Positions 9,892 through 17,947 of a stretch of DNA of 64,000 nt are shown piece by piece (the first letter of the stretch is position 1; each line of letters begins with the position of its first letter). The stretch lies in the NCBI RefSeq assembly GCF_025151535.1, contig NZ_CP102288.1, forward strand, positions 67,501-131,500, in the 5' to 3' direction. A program made the position numbers and the translations under genes. Origin of the DNA: Segatella copri DSM 18205. Lineage in GTDB: Bacteria > Bacteroidota > Bacteroidia > Bacteroidales > Bacteroidaceae. The notes beneath the pieces were generated by a model that searched no databases, was not told where the DNA came from, and saw only the letters and a list, made by a program, of their open reading frames with translations.

Positions 9892-10803
9892 ATGAAACCT
9901 ACGTTATTGCTTCTGGCTGCCGGTATGGGTAGCCGTTATGGTGGTTTGAAACAGCTTGATGGTCTGGGTCCTAATGGTGAGACTATCATGGACTACAGCA
10001 TCTATGATGCTATTCAGGCTGGTTTCGGAAAGATCGTATTCGTTATCCGCAAGGACTTCGAAGATCAGTTCCGTGAGAAGATTCTTTCAAAGTATGAGGG
10101 CCATATTCCTGCAGAACTTTGCTTCCAGGCATTGGATGCTCTCCCAGAGGGATTCTCAGTTCCAGAAGGTCGTGAGAAACCATGGGGTACAAACCATGCT
10201 GTCCTGATGGCAAAGGATATCATCAAGGAACCTTTCTGCGTAATCAACTGCGATGACTTCTACAACCGCGATTGCTTCATGGTAATCGGCAAGTTCCTCT
10301 CTGAACTTCCAGAGGGCAGCAAGAACCGTTACGCCATGGTAGGTTTCCGTGTAGGTAATACCTTGAGTGAGAATGGTACCGTAGCTCGCGGCATCTGCTC
10401 TAAGGATGCTGATGAGAACTTGACAACCTGTGTAGAGCGTACCGAGATCATGCGTATCGACGGTAAGGTATCTTACAAGGACGAGCAGGGCGAGTGGGTT
10501 GCTGTAGGCGACAATACTCCTGTTTCCATGAACGTTTGGGGCTTCACACCTGATTACTTCCAGCATAGTGAGGAGTACTTCAAGGAGTTCTTGAGTGATC
10601 CTAAGAATATGGAAAACAAGAAGGCTGAGTTCTTCATCCCATTGATGGTCAACAAGCTCATCAATGAGGGTACAGCTACTGTTAAGGTGCTCGATACTAC
10701 CAGCAAGTGGTTTGGTGTAACTTATGCAGCCGACCGCCAGAGTGTTGTTGATAAGATCCAGTATCTTATCGATGAGGGTGTTTATCCAAACAAGCTCTTC
10801 TAA
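9892..10803 (+). CDS. sugar-nucleotidyltransferase-like protein (NTP transferase)
   Basis: A 303-residue cytoplasmic protein that opens with the nucleotide-binding signature LLLAAGMGSRYGGLKQL, typical of enzymes that join an NTP to a sugar 1-phosphate or similar phosphate. INCDDFYNRD near residue 117 supplies the expected metal-binding Asp residues. The substrate is not evident: it lacks the features of RmlA, GalU or MobA, so no symbol is given. It has its own promoter and is followed nine bases later by the DHH phosphoesterase gene, implying one transcript. Confidence 0.8.
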   Translation: MKPTLLLLAAGMGSRYGGLKQLDGLGPNGETIMDYSIYDAIQAGFGKIVFVIRKDFEDQFREKILSKYEGHIPAELCFQALDALPEGFSVPEGREKPWGTNHAVLMAKDIIKEPFCVINCDDFYNRDCFMVIGKFLSELPEGSKNRYAMVGFRVGNTLSENGTVARGICSKDADENLTTCVERTEIMRIDGKVSYKDEQGEWVAVGDNTPVSMNVWGFTPDYFQHSEEYFKEFLSDPKNMENKKAEFFIPLMVNKLINEGTATVKVLDTTSKWFGVTYAADRQSVVDKIQYLIDEGVYPNKLF

Positions 10804-10812
10804 TTTAATGTG

Positions 10813-11853
10813 ATGGATATAAACATTAATATATTGACAGATCAGGAAGCCGCTATTCTCCGAGAGACGATAGCGGCTTCTCATCGTATTGTCGTCTGTG
10901 CACATAAGTCGCCAGACGGTGATGCCATCGGCTCTTCTTTGGGATGGGCTGGTTATCTTCGCTCTTTGGGCAAGAAAGTTGACATTTGTGTGCCGGATAT
11001 GATACCGGATTCTATTTCCTGGTTGCCTGGAGCTGCAGGTATCCTGCGATATGACAGACAGCCTGAACTGGTGCAGCGAGCTTTCGATGAAGCCGACCTG
11101 GTATGCTGTGTTGACTTTAGCAGTGAGGGACGTCTTGATGAGATGGACCATGTATTGTTGGGTTGCAAGACTCAGCGTGTCATCATCGACCACCATCTGG
11201 CTCCTAATCTTGAGGCTAAGCTGCTGGTTTCGCAGCCACATGCCAGCAGTGCCAGCGACCTGATATTCCGTGTTGTCTGGCAGTTGGGAGGTTTCCCACA
11301 GATGGATCAGACCTGGGCTACCTGCATCTATTGCGGCATGATGACCGATACGGGCGGTTTCACCTATAATTCTACCCAGCCTTATATCTATTACATCATC
11401 TGCTTGCTGCTTACCAAGAACATCGACAAGGATAAGATTTACCGCAATGTCTTCAATAATGCCCGCATTCCGGCAGTCCGGTTCCGTGGCTATCTGATGA
11501 ATGAAAAGTTGCAGGTAGTAGAGGGACTTCATGCCAGTTTCTATACCGTGACCCGTAAAGAGTTGAAGAAGTATGACTTTATCAAGGGCGACCTGGAAGG
11601 ACTGGTGAACGTACCTCTTACCATCAAGGGTCACAAACTCTCCATTTCTCTTCGTGAAGATACAGATATAGACAATCGCATATTGGTAAGTCTCCGTTCG
11701 GTAGACGATTTCCCATGCAATAAGATGGCAGCCGAGTTCTTCAATGGTGGCGGTCATCGCAATGCTTCTGGCGGCAAATTGCATTGCAGCATACAGGAGG
11801 CGGAGCAGATAGCACTGAAGGCTATCCTGGCATACGCCGATATGCTGAAGTAG
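10813..11853 (+). CDS. DHH/DHHA1 phosphoesterase, NrnA-like
   Basis: About 346 residues. The N-terminal DHH domain has the metal-binding motifs SPDGDAIGS, CVDFSS and IIDHH; the C-terminal DHHA1 domain carries GGGHRNASGG. This is the layout of NrnA-type oligoribonuclease/pAp phosphatases, which degrade short RNA fragments and 3'-phosphoadenosine 5'-phosphate; related proteins cleave cyclic dinucleotides. ATG 10813 is preferred to the GTG one codon earlier. It lies nine bases behind the nucleotidyltransferase gene. Function beyond phosphoesterase is inferred from family. Confidence 0.87.
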   Translation: MDININILTDQEAAILRETIAASHRIVVCAHKSPDGDAIGSSLGWAGYLRSLGKKVDICVPDMIPDSISWLPGAAGILRYDRQPELVQRAFDEADLVCCVDFSSEGRLDEMDHVLLGCKTQRVIIDHHLAPNLEAKLLVSQPHASSASDLIFRVVWQLGGFPQMDQTWATCIYCGMMTDTGGFTYNSTQPYIYYIICLLLTKNIDKDKIYRNVFNNARIPAVRFRGYLMNEKLQVVEGLHASFYTVTRKELKKYDFIKGDLEGLVNVPLTIKGHKLSISLREDTDIDNRILVSLRSVDDFPCNKMAAEFFNGGGHRNASGGKLHCSIQEAEQIALKAILAYADMLK

Positions 11854-11980
11854 CCGATTTTTTCCTGAGAAATGACGAAAAAGGCAGAAAACAACCCCGT
11901 TTTGAGGCAATAGGATGATAATAAGTGATAAATAATAATAAAATCAACCTATTCCTCTCGGTGTTGTCTTATCTTTTTTG

Positions 11981-11988
11981 TACCTTTG
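11981..11988 (+). promoter_or_regulatory. -7 element before the lipoprotein gene
   Basis: TACCTTTG is a perfect -7 box, 29 bases before the preferred ATG at 12017. No well-spaced -33 TTTG was found. Its position argues against any start upstream of 12017. Confidence 0.5.
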
Positions 11989-12016
11989 CCCAATAAATCA
12001 GATTTTAAAAAGAAGA

Positions 12017-12715
12017 ATGAAGAAATTTTTGTTTGCAATGATTGCTTTCGCGGCTGTTTTATCGTTTGCCGCATGCAATGATAGTGAGACTTATAAGGAC
12101 ATGCGCGACAGAGAGCTCGATTCTATCAGCTCTTTCTTGCGTAAGGAAAATATTAAGGTCATCTCCGAGGATGAGTTCAACAGACGTTGGAAAAATAATG
12201 AAAAACTGACAGATACAGCAAAGAACAACAACGAATGGGTACTTTTCAACAGTAACGGTATCTACATGCAGGTGATTGACCAGGGATGTGGCGACTATAT
12301 CAAGAAAGGTACATCGGTAGATGTATTGGTCCGCTTTGATGAGTATAACCTTTCGTATGCTGCAGAAATGAGTGATAAGTGTCTCACGCTTTCAAACAAA
12401 GTTCCTGCTTATTCCTATTATATAGATAAGATGAGAGTTACCAATACTTCCGGTACTTTCACCGGTACTTTCGTTGATCCTAAAGCCAGTCTGATGGCCA
12501 ATACATATAATTCATCCAATTATGGCAGTGTAAGTTCTACCGTGCCTAGCGGTTGGCTCATACCATTCACCTGGATTAAGATTGGCAGACCGAAGACTGA
12601 TGATGAACGCATCGCTCATGTCCGCCTGCTCGTACCTCACTCTTACGGTACCACATCGGCATCGGGCAGTGTGCAGGCATGTGTCTACGACATGACTCTG
12701 CAGAAAGGAAGATAA
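12017..12715 (+). CDS. DUF4827-like lipoprotein
   Basis: 232 residues with a lipoprotein signal peptide: MKKFLF, a hydrophobic run, then AAC at about residue 20. The mature part is a small soluble domain of the kind catalogued as DUF4827 in Bacteroides and Prevotella; I recall this name from family resemblance and could not check it. The frame could extend to a TTG at 11978, but that lies ahead of the -7 box and adds residues unlike a signal peptide. It ends 24 bases before glmM, so it may be co-transcribed. Function unknown; location probably the outer membrane. Confidence 0.75.
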   Translation: MKKFLFAMIAFAAVLSFAACNDSETYKDMRDRELDSISSFLRKENIKVISEDEFNRRWKNNEKLTDTAKNNNEWVLFNSNGIYMQVIDQGCGDYIKKGTSVDVLVRFDEYNLSYAAEMSDKCLTLSNKVPAYSYYIDKMRVTNTSGTFTGTFVDPKASLMANTYNSSNYGSVSSTVPSGWLIPFTWIKIGRPKTDDERIAHVRLLVPHSYGTTSASGSVQACVYDMTLQKGR

Positions 12716-12739
12716 ACATTAAAAGAGAAAGATATATTT

Positions 12740-14131
12740 ATGACACTGATTAAGTCAATTTCTGGTATCCGCGGTACTATCGGCGGTCCAGCGGGCGATA
12801 CTTTGAATCCGCTCGATATCGTAAAGTTCACTTCAGCATACGCTACCTTCATTCGCCGTAGCGGTGCTTCTGAGAGTAATACCATCGTTGTAGGCCGTGA
12901 TGCGCGCATCTCTGGCGAGATGGTAAAGAATGTGGTTTGTGGAACCCTCATGGGTATGGGCTACGATGTGCTGAACATCGGTCTGGCTACTACTCCTACC
13001 ACTGAACTTGCTGTTACCATGAGTGGTGCCGCCGGCGGTATCATCATCACAGCTTCTCACAACCCACGCCAGTGGAATGCCCTCAAGCTCCTCAACGAGA
13101 AGGGTGAGTTCCTCACAGCAGCTAATGGTAACGAGGTGCTGGGTATCGCAGAGAAGGAAGACTTCGACTATGCGGATGTGGATCATCTCGGAAAATATAC
13201 TGAAGACAATACCTTCAACAAGCGCCATATCGACTCCGTACTTGCTTTGAAGCTCGTAGATGTAGAAGCAATCAAGAATGCCCACTTCAAGGTTTGTGTA
13301 GATTCCATCAACTCAGTTGGTGGCGTTATACTTCCAGAGTTGCTGGATGCGCTCGGTGTAGCATATACTTTCCTCAATGGTGAGCCTACAGGCGACTTCG
13401 CTCATAATCCGGAGCCATTGGAGAAGAACCTCGGTGGTATCATGGATGAGTTGAAGAAGGGTGGCTACGATATGGGTATCGTTGTAGACCCTGATGTTGA
13501 CCGTCTGGCTTTCATCTGCGAAGATGGCAAGATGTTTGGCGAAGAGTATACCTTGGTAAGTGTGGCAGATTACGTGTTGAGCAAGACTCCAGGCAATACC
13601 GTCAGCAACCTTTCATCTACCCGTGCCCTCCGTGATGTTACAGAGAAGCATGGTGGCAAGTACACCGCAGCTGCTGTAGGCGAGGTGAATGTAACTACCA
13701 AGATGAAGGATGTTCACGCTGTTATCGGTGGTGAAGGCAATGGTGGAGTTATCTATCCAGAGAGCCATTACGGTCGTGATGCCCTCGTTGGTATCGCCCT
13801 CTTCCTGAGCAGTCTGGCTCACAAGGGCTGCAAGGTGAGCGAGCTCCGTGCCAGCTTCCCTAACTATTTCATCGCCAAGAACCGCATCGACCTGACTCTA
13901 TCTACCGATGTAGATGCTATCCTCGTGAAGGTTAAGGAGATGTATGGTAAGGAGAAGGATGTCACCGTAACAGATATCGATGGCGTCAAGCTCGATTTCC
14001 CTGACAAGTGGGTTCACCTCCGCAAGAGTAATACCGAGCCTATCATCCGCGTATATAGCGAGGCCTCTACCATGGAGCAGGCTGATGAACTGGGCAAGAA
14101 ACTCATGCAGGTGGTTTACGATATGCAGTAA
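12740..14131 (+). CDS. glmM: phosphoglucosamine mutase
   Basis: 463 residues of the alpha-D-phosphohexomutase family. All four loops are visible: phosphoserine loop TASHNP (Ser106), metal loop DPDVDR (Asp250, 252, 254), sugar loop GEGNGG, and phosphate-binding loop RKSNTEPIIRVY near the C terminus. It interconverts glucosamine 6-phosphate and 1-phosphate on the route to UDP-GlcNAc for peptidoglycan. Loop sequences fit GlmM better than phosphoglucomutase, although specificity is inferred. A strong terminator follows. Confidence 0.88.
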   Translation: MTLIKSISGIRGTIGGPAGDTLNPLDIVKFTSAYATFIRRSGASESNTIVVGRDARISGEMVKNVVCGTLMGMGYDVLNIGLATTPTTELAVTMSGAAGGIIITASHNPRQWNALKLLNEKGEFLTAANGNEVLGIAEKEDFDYADVDHLGKYTEDNTFNKRHIDSVLALKLVDVEAIKNAHFKVCVDSINSVGGVILPELLDALGVAYTFLNGEPTGDFAHNPEPLEKNLGGIMDELKKGGYDMGIVVDPDVDRLAFICEDGKMFGEEYTLVSVADYVLSKTPGNTVSNLSSTRALRDVTEKHGGKYTAAAVGEVNVTTKMKDVHAVIGGEGNGGVIYPESHYGRDALVGIALFLSSLAHKGCKVSELRASFPNYFIAKNRIDLTLSTDVDAILVKVKEMYGKEKDVTVTDIDGVKLDFPDKWVHLRKSNTEPIIRVYSEASTMEQADELGKKLMQVVYDMQ

Positions 14132-14157
14132 GATACTGAATATGAGATCATATAAAA

Positions 14158-14197
14158 AGAGATGAAGCAACGTAGATTTTGCTTCATCTCTTTTTTT
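14158..14197 (+). terminator. Rho-independent terminator after glmM
   Basis: A perfect 13-bp stem, AGAGATGAAGCAA with TTGCTTCATCTCT, and a run of T. It isolates glmM from the downstream cassette. Confidence 0.9.
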
Positions 14198-14252
14198 GTG
14201 CGCCGATTTCCATCTGCAAAACTTCAGTAATTTGAAGAAAGATAGAGAAAGA

Positions 14253-14284
14253 TTTGGCTTTCTCAGATAAAAATCGTATTTTTG
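14253..14284 (+). promoter_or_regulatory. promoter of the peptide-maturation-like cassette
   Basis: TTTG at 14253-14256 and TATTTTTG at 14277-14284, 20 bases apart. The predicted transcript start near 14291 lies about ten bases ahead of a 26-codon ORF. No other promoter was found up to 17789, so the five or six ORFs appear to form one operon. Confidence 0.75.
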
Positions 14285-14301
14285 TTGCGAAATTGCAGAC
14301 A

Positions 14302-14382
14302 ATGAGGCCTCTGAGCCTTTGTTGCAGTAATGAAAAACTTGAACCGTTCCTTATAGGGAGCATAAATGAAATTACAGAATAA
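14302..14382 (+). CDS. 26-residue ORF, coupled to the kinase gene; possible precursor or leader peptide
   Basis: ATG at 14302 opens a 26-codon frame beginning MRPLSLCC and ending PFLIGSINEITE. Its TAA overlaps the kinase ATG as TAATG. It is the first ORF after the promoter. The C-terminal part resembles, by eye, the recognition motif of lasso-type leader peptides (Pro-x-Leu, then Gly-x-hydrophobic-x-x-hydrophobic-Thr-x), which are bound by PqqD-like proteins, and a PqqD-like gene lies in this operon. No core sequence follows the Thr-Glu end, so it is either a leader without a core, a different peptide class, or a chance ORF serving only translational coupling. Confidence 0.4.
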   Translation: MRPLSLCCSNEKLEPFLIGSINEITE

Positions 14383-15305
14383 TGGAATCTATTATAAAGC
14401 ATTATCAGGTAGCCCATGTCGGGTTCAGCCTTTCTTATCCTGATTCCTCTCAGGATATGATGGCAGTTTTACTGGAGGCTTATCAGGCGTTTGAATGCGA
14501 AGAGCAGGTTGCATCTGCTGCCCGAACCTCCTTCACGCTTACCTTGTCAGAAAGCGGGGAAGAGATGAGGAAACCTGCCGGTTTCAAGGAGGAATGCAGA
14601 CAGGATGAGGAGGGACAGCTCATTATCAGTGGTAGTCTGGGAGAGAAGCAGAAGGCGTTCCTGATGGCAATGACTGATATGAAATCGATACTGGTTACAG
14701 GTTATGATTATCAGCATTCCAGTCTTCTGGTTCCTGCTGGCACCTTCAGCCAGAAGTCGGCTTTCGGATCCCTCAAGGCAACCGTTGACACCTCGCTGAT
14801 GCTGCTCTATGCCATGCGTTCGGCAACCGGAGATACACTCCTGTTTCATTCTTCTACCATAGTAAAGGATGGAAAGGCTTATCTCTTCCTGGGCAAGAGC
14901 GGAACGGGCAAGAGTACGCATTCCGGACTGTGGCTCAAACATATCGAGGGCACCCGACTGCTCAATGATGATAACCCGGTGGTACATATATCGCACGAAG
15001 GAACGCCCATGGTGAGTGGCTCGCCTTGGAGCGGAAAGACACCTTGCTATAAGAACGAGGAATATCCGATAGGGGCAATTGTCCAATTGCGCCAGGCACC
15101 AGAGAATAAAATCAGAAAACAGACCGTCATAGAGTCTTATGTGTCTATCAAGACTTCTGTCTCCGGCAAGGCATGGGAGAAGGAAATTGCAGATGGCCAG
15201 CATCAAACGATAGAGAAGCTGATCGGGGCTACCCGGCTTTATCAGCTCGACTGTCTGCCTGATGCCGATGCAGCTCTCCTTTGCAGTCAGACCATCAGTC
15301 AGTAA
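14382..15305 (+). CDS. HPr kinase-like ATPase of the peptide cassette
   Basis: 307 residues. The N-terminal half is not recognisable; the C-terminal half is an HPr-kinase/PEP-carboxykinase-type nucleotide-binding domain with Walker A GKSGTGKST at residues 171-179, followed by LNDDNP and GSPWSGKTP. Such proteins phosphorylate Ser or Thr. True HPr kinase has a different N-terminal domain, and this one sits with PqqD, peptidase and ABC genes, as do the kinases reported to modify lasso peptides. The start is set by the TAATG overlap with the small upstream ORF. Substrate unknown. Confidence 0.75.
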   Translation: MESIIKHYQVAHVGFSLSYPDSSQDMMAVLLEAYQAFECEEQVASAARTSFTLTLSESGEEMRKPAGFKEECRQDEEGQLIISGSLGEKQKAFLMAMTDMKSILVTGYDYQHSSLLVPAGTFSQKSAFGSLKATVDTSLMLLYAMRSATGDTLLFHSSTIVKDGKAYLFLGKSGTGKSTHSGLWLKHIEGTRLLNDDNPVVHISHEGTPMVSGSPWSGKTPCYKNEEYPIGAIVQLRQAPENKIRKQTVIESYVSIKTSVSGKAWEKEIADGQHQTIEKLIGATRLYQLDCLPDADAALLCSQTISQ

Positions 15306-15344
15306 AACCAACCGTCGGGTAAAAAACAATCGTACAATAGAAAG

Positions 15345-15848
15345 ATGAATACATCCGATTCAAAATATAAGGCAATAGCCGCGCTCGAGCAATTCATCCG
15401 TGAAGGTCGTCCTGTCAAGTTTCCGGTCAAAGGAACCAGCATGCTTCCCTTTATCGTAGGTGATAGAGATTGCGTAGAATTCTATCCGGTAGAAGGCGAG
15501 TTGAAGGTGGGCGATATTGTGATGGCGAGGGTAGAAGAAGGCTATCCGGTGGTGCATCGCATCATCGGGATAGAGCCTGTTGCAGGAGCAGCTTCCCCCG
15601 CATCCTTTTCTGCAGATGATTGCCGTATCGTGCTGACGGGTGATGGAAATCTCGGTTTTAAGGAGCATTGCCTGCGCAAGGATGTCATTGCGAAGGCGCA
15701 TGCTGTCATCTGTCCCGACGGCAGCCGTAAGAGTCTCATCTCGCAGAAAGCGCTCAGAAACTGGTACAGATGGCAGAGGTTGAGGCCTGTGCGTAGGGTC
15801 TTGCTTAAAATAATCAAGCTCTATATCCGTTTATCATATAAAAACTAA
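15345..15848 (+). CDS. S24/S26-type peptidase with Ser/His dyad
   Basis: 167 residues. The motif GTSMLP places the nucleophile at Ser32; VVHRI supplies His71, where bacterial signal peptidase I has Lys. A Ser/His dyad is the SipW and eukaryotic signal peptidase arrangement. Unlike a normal signal peptidase it has no evident N-terminal membrane anchor; only a basic, weakly hydrophobic C terminus might touch the membrane. In this operon it is the natural candidate for cleaving a leader from a small peptide, an inference from context. It lies 39 bases after the kinase gene and 13 before pqqD. Confidence 0.8.
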   Translation: MNTSDSKYKAIAALEQFIREGRPVKFPVKGTSMLPFIVGDRDCVEFYPVEGELKVGDIVMARVEEGYPVVHRIIGIEPVAGAASPASFSADDCRIVLTGDGNLGFKEHCLRKDVIAKAHAVICPDGSRKSLISQKALRNWYRWQRLRPVRRVLLKIIKLYIRLSYKN

Positions 15849-15861
15849 AAAACAAGATACA

Positions 15862-16128
15862 ATGAAGATCAAGAAAGATTTCAAGCTCCGCGAAATTTGC
15901 GGTGAGTATGTGGTAACAGCCGAAGGTATGCAGGCTGTAGACTTTACCAAGTTGATCAGTCTCAATGAAACTGCCGCCTTTCTCTGGAAGACGGCTGAAA
16001 AACAGGGCGAATTTACGGCAGCTTCGTTGGCTCAGGCTCTGTGCGATGAGTATGATGTCGTCATGGCTCAGGCAGAAAAAGACTGCGAGGCGATTATTGC
16101 CCAGTGGCAGAAAGAGGGACTGGTATGA
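15862..16128 (+). CDS. PqqD-like peptide-binding protein
   Basis: 88 residues with a PqqD-type fold: an N-terminal beta section (FKLREICGEYVVTAEG), the NETAAFLW helix, and a C-terminal helical half. PqqD-like domains bind leader peptides and present them to modifying enzymes in ribosomally made peptide pathways (RRE domains). The last four bases overlap the start of the ABC transporter gene (ATGA). No radical-SAM or lasso-cyclase partner is present in the window, so the modified product, if any, is unknown. Confidence 0.8.
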   Translation: MKIKKDFKLREICGEYVVTAEGMQAVDFTKLISLNETAAFLWKTAEKQGEFTAASLAQALCDEYDVVMAQAEKDCEAIIAQWQKEGLV

Positions 16129-17789
16129 GGAAGTATGCACTATGGTTTTTTCGCCAGATGTCTGCTGTCCGGGGACGTTTGCTGTTGCGCATCATCGCCG
16201 GTCTTCTGCAGGTAGCATTAGGTTTGTGGCTCGTCTGGCTGTGTCGCCGGTTCATCGATGTGGTGATCTGGCGTGGCAATGTGCTGCGCGAAACCATCGT
16301 GCTTTTTTCAGTCATCGCCCTGCTGATAGCCCTTCGCCAGCTGGTATTCTATCTTTCCGGCATCACCGAGGTTATCCTCCAGAATGATATGCGTAGCCGC
16401 CTCTTCCGGTTTGTGCTGGGCAGGAAACTCTATGCCGTTAAGCATCAGGCTGAGGCTGGTTCCGGAAAGCCTGCTTCTGATATGCTTTCCGGCGACATCA
16501 GCCAGCGTTTGGAGCGCGATCTCTCATCAGCCTCTTCGGTAGTTACGGATATCCTGCCCACAATCGTAGTCACCCTGGTGCAGCTCTTCGGTGCCTTCTT
16601 CCTGATGCGTTCTATCGATTCCATTCTGGCATGGAGCCTTCTGGTACTGACACCGGTGGTTGCAGTCTGTGCCAAGTATCTCGGCAGCCGACTCAAGAAG
16701 ATGACGCTGGCGATACGCGAGGAGGAGAGCAGCATACAAATGATGATTCAGGAGACGGTAGAACATGAACTCACCATCAAGACCTTGCAGGCAGAGAGCA
16801 CGGTTTCCGGTAGGGTAGGCAGCATGCAGCAGCGTTTGCATCATCTGGTCCGCCGTCGTATCCGTTTTACGTTGATATCCCGTCTGCTCCTGGCTTTCAC
16901 CTTCAGTTACGGCTATTTCGGAGCCTTTGTCTATGGCGCCATCCAACTCAAGAACGGGTTGATAACCTTTGGTGTGATGACCGCCTTTCTGCAGTTGGTG
17001 GGTCAGATACAGAGTCCTATCATGTCGCTCTTGGGCATGATTCCCCAGCTGATTCATGCATCAGCGAGTGTAGACCGGTTGGTAGAGATTGAAAATACCG
17101 AACAGGAGGAATCTCTGTCGCAGGCAGATGCTTCTATACCTTTGCAGCGTGCTTGCGGCATCCGTCTTCAGGATGTGAGTTATTCATATCCCGATGAGCG
17201 AAAGAAAGTTGTTGTCAGTCATTTCTCTTATGATTTCCGTCCCGCCACATCTGTGGCGATAGTAGGAGAAACCGGTTGTGGCAAGACCACTATCCTGCGT
17301 CTCTTGTCGAGTATCATCCAGCCCGATAGCGGAAGGATTGTATTGTATGATGCCCTGGGCAAAGAGACAGAAGGAACTGGCATGCGTTCGCATATCGTGT
17401 ATATAGAGCAGGGTAATACGCTGATGAGCGGAACCATTCGCGATAATCTTCTTCTTGCCAATCCCGTGGCTACCGATGAGCAGCTTACCGAAGCCCTTCA
17501 TGTAGCCTGTGCCGATTTCGTATTCAGTTTGCCGGCTGGTATGGATACGAAGATAGGAGAGCATGCCACCCGTTTGAGTGGCGGTCAGGCACAGCGCATC
17601 GCCATAGCCCGCAGTCTTTTGCGCGAAGGTAACATTCTGTTGTTGGATGAAATCAGCTCATCGCTGGATGCCGAAACCGAGAAGCTTCTTTTCGACCGCC
17701 TCTTTGCTTCGTATGCCGATAAGACAATTATCTGTGTTACGCATAGGAAGGAGGTGGCAGACAGATGCCAGGAGCAGATACGGCTGTGA
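16125..17789 (+). CDS. ABC transporter, fused membrane and ATPase domains
   Basis: 554 residues from the ATG that overlaps the pqqD stop. Residues 1-310 hold about six membrane segments of the type-I exporter kind; residues 350-554 form the ATPase with Walker A GETGCGKTT (381-389), signature LSGGQ (485-489), Walker B ILLLDE (505-510) and a His switch (CVTHR). There is no N-terminal C39 peptidase domain, so leader removal would need a separate enzyme, and the S26-type gene two places upstream fits. Probably exports the product of the cassette across the inner membrane; substrate unknown. Confidence 0.85.
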   Translation: MRKYALWFFRQMSAVRGRLLLRIIAGLLQVALGLWLVWLCRRFIDVVIWRGNVLRETIVLFSVIALLIALRQLVFYLSGITEVILQNDMRSRLFRFVLGRKLYAVKHQAEAGSGKPASDMLSGDISQRLERDLSSASSVVTDILPTIVVTLVQLFGAFFLMRSIDSILAWSLLVLTPVVAVCAKYLGSRLKKMTLAIREEESSIQMMIQETVEHELTIKTLQAESTVSGRVGSMQQRLHHLVRRRIRFTLISRLLLAFTFSYGYFGAFVYGAIQLKNGLITFGVMTAFLQLVGQIQSPIMSLLGMIPQLIHASASVDRLVEIENTEQEESLSQADASIPLQRACGIRLQDVSYSYPDERKKVVVSHFSYDFRPATSVAIVGETGCGKTTILRLLSSIIQPDSGRIVLYDALGKETEGTGMRSHIVYIEQGNTLMSGTIRDNLLLANPVATDEQLTEALHVACADFVFSLPAGMDTKIGEHATRLSGGQAQRIAIARSLLREGNILLLDEISSSLDAETEKLLFDRLFASYADKTIICVTHRKEVADRCQEQIRL

Positions 17790-17917
17790 TGATGTGTTTT
17801 TATAGCAGTCCGGTTTACAAGGCTTTAAACGGATGTCCTCTGTTTCGGAAACAGAACAGCGTTATCCGTAGTAAGTATAGTAAGTATAAAAAGAAAGCTC
17901 AGGGTTATCTGACCTGA
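17789..17917 (+). CDS. 42-residue basic ORF coupled to the ABC gene (doubtful)
   Basis: The ABC stop TGA overlaps an ATG (TGATG). The frame runs 42 codons, from MMCFYSSPVYKALNGCPLF to a very Lys/Arg-rich end. Its stop codon lies inside the downstream terminator hairpin. The overlap and strong basic charge would suit an exported peptide, but a gene that ends within the terminator is unusual, and nothing in the sequence is recognisable. It may well be a chance ORF. Confidence 0.2.
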   Translation: MMCFYSSPVYKALNGCPLFRKQNSVIRSKYSKYKKKAQGYLT

Positions 17918-17925
17918 GCTTTTTG
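17894..17925. terminator. bidirectional terminator between the ABC and fumarase genes
   Basis: AAAGCTCAGG pairs with CCTGAGCTTT. A runs on the left and T runs on the right serve both convergent genes. The remainder of 17790-17893 shows only the doubtful 42-codon ORF. Confidence 0.85.
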
Positions 17926-17947
17926 CATATCATGATTTCTGTATCAT

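Noticed and set aside
10156..11910. 584-codon minus-strand frame across the nucleotidyltransferase and DHH genes
   Set aside because: Spans two well-supported genes on the plus strand, including their gap. Composition is that of an antisense shadow.
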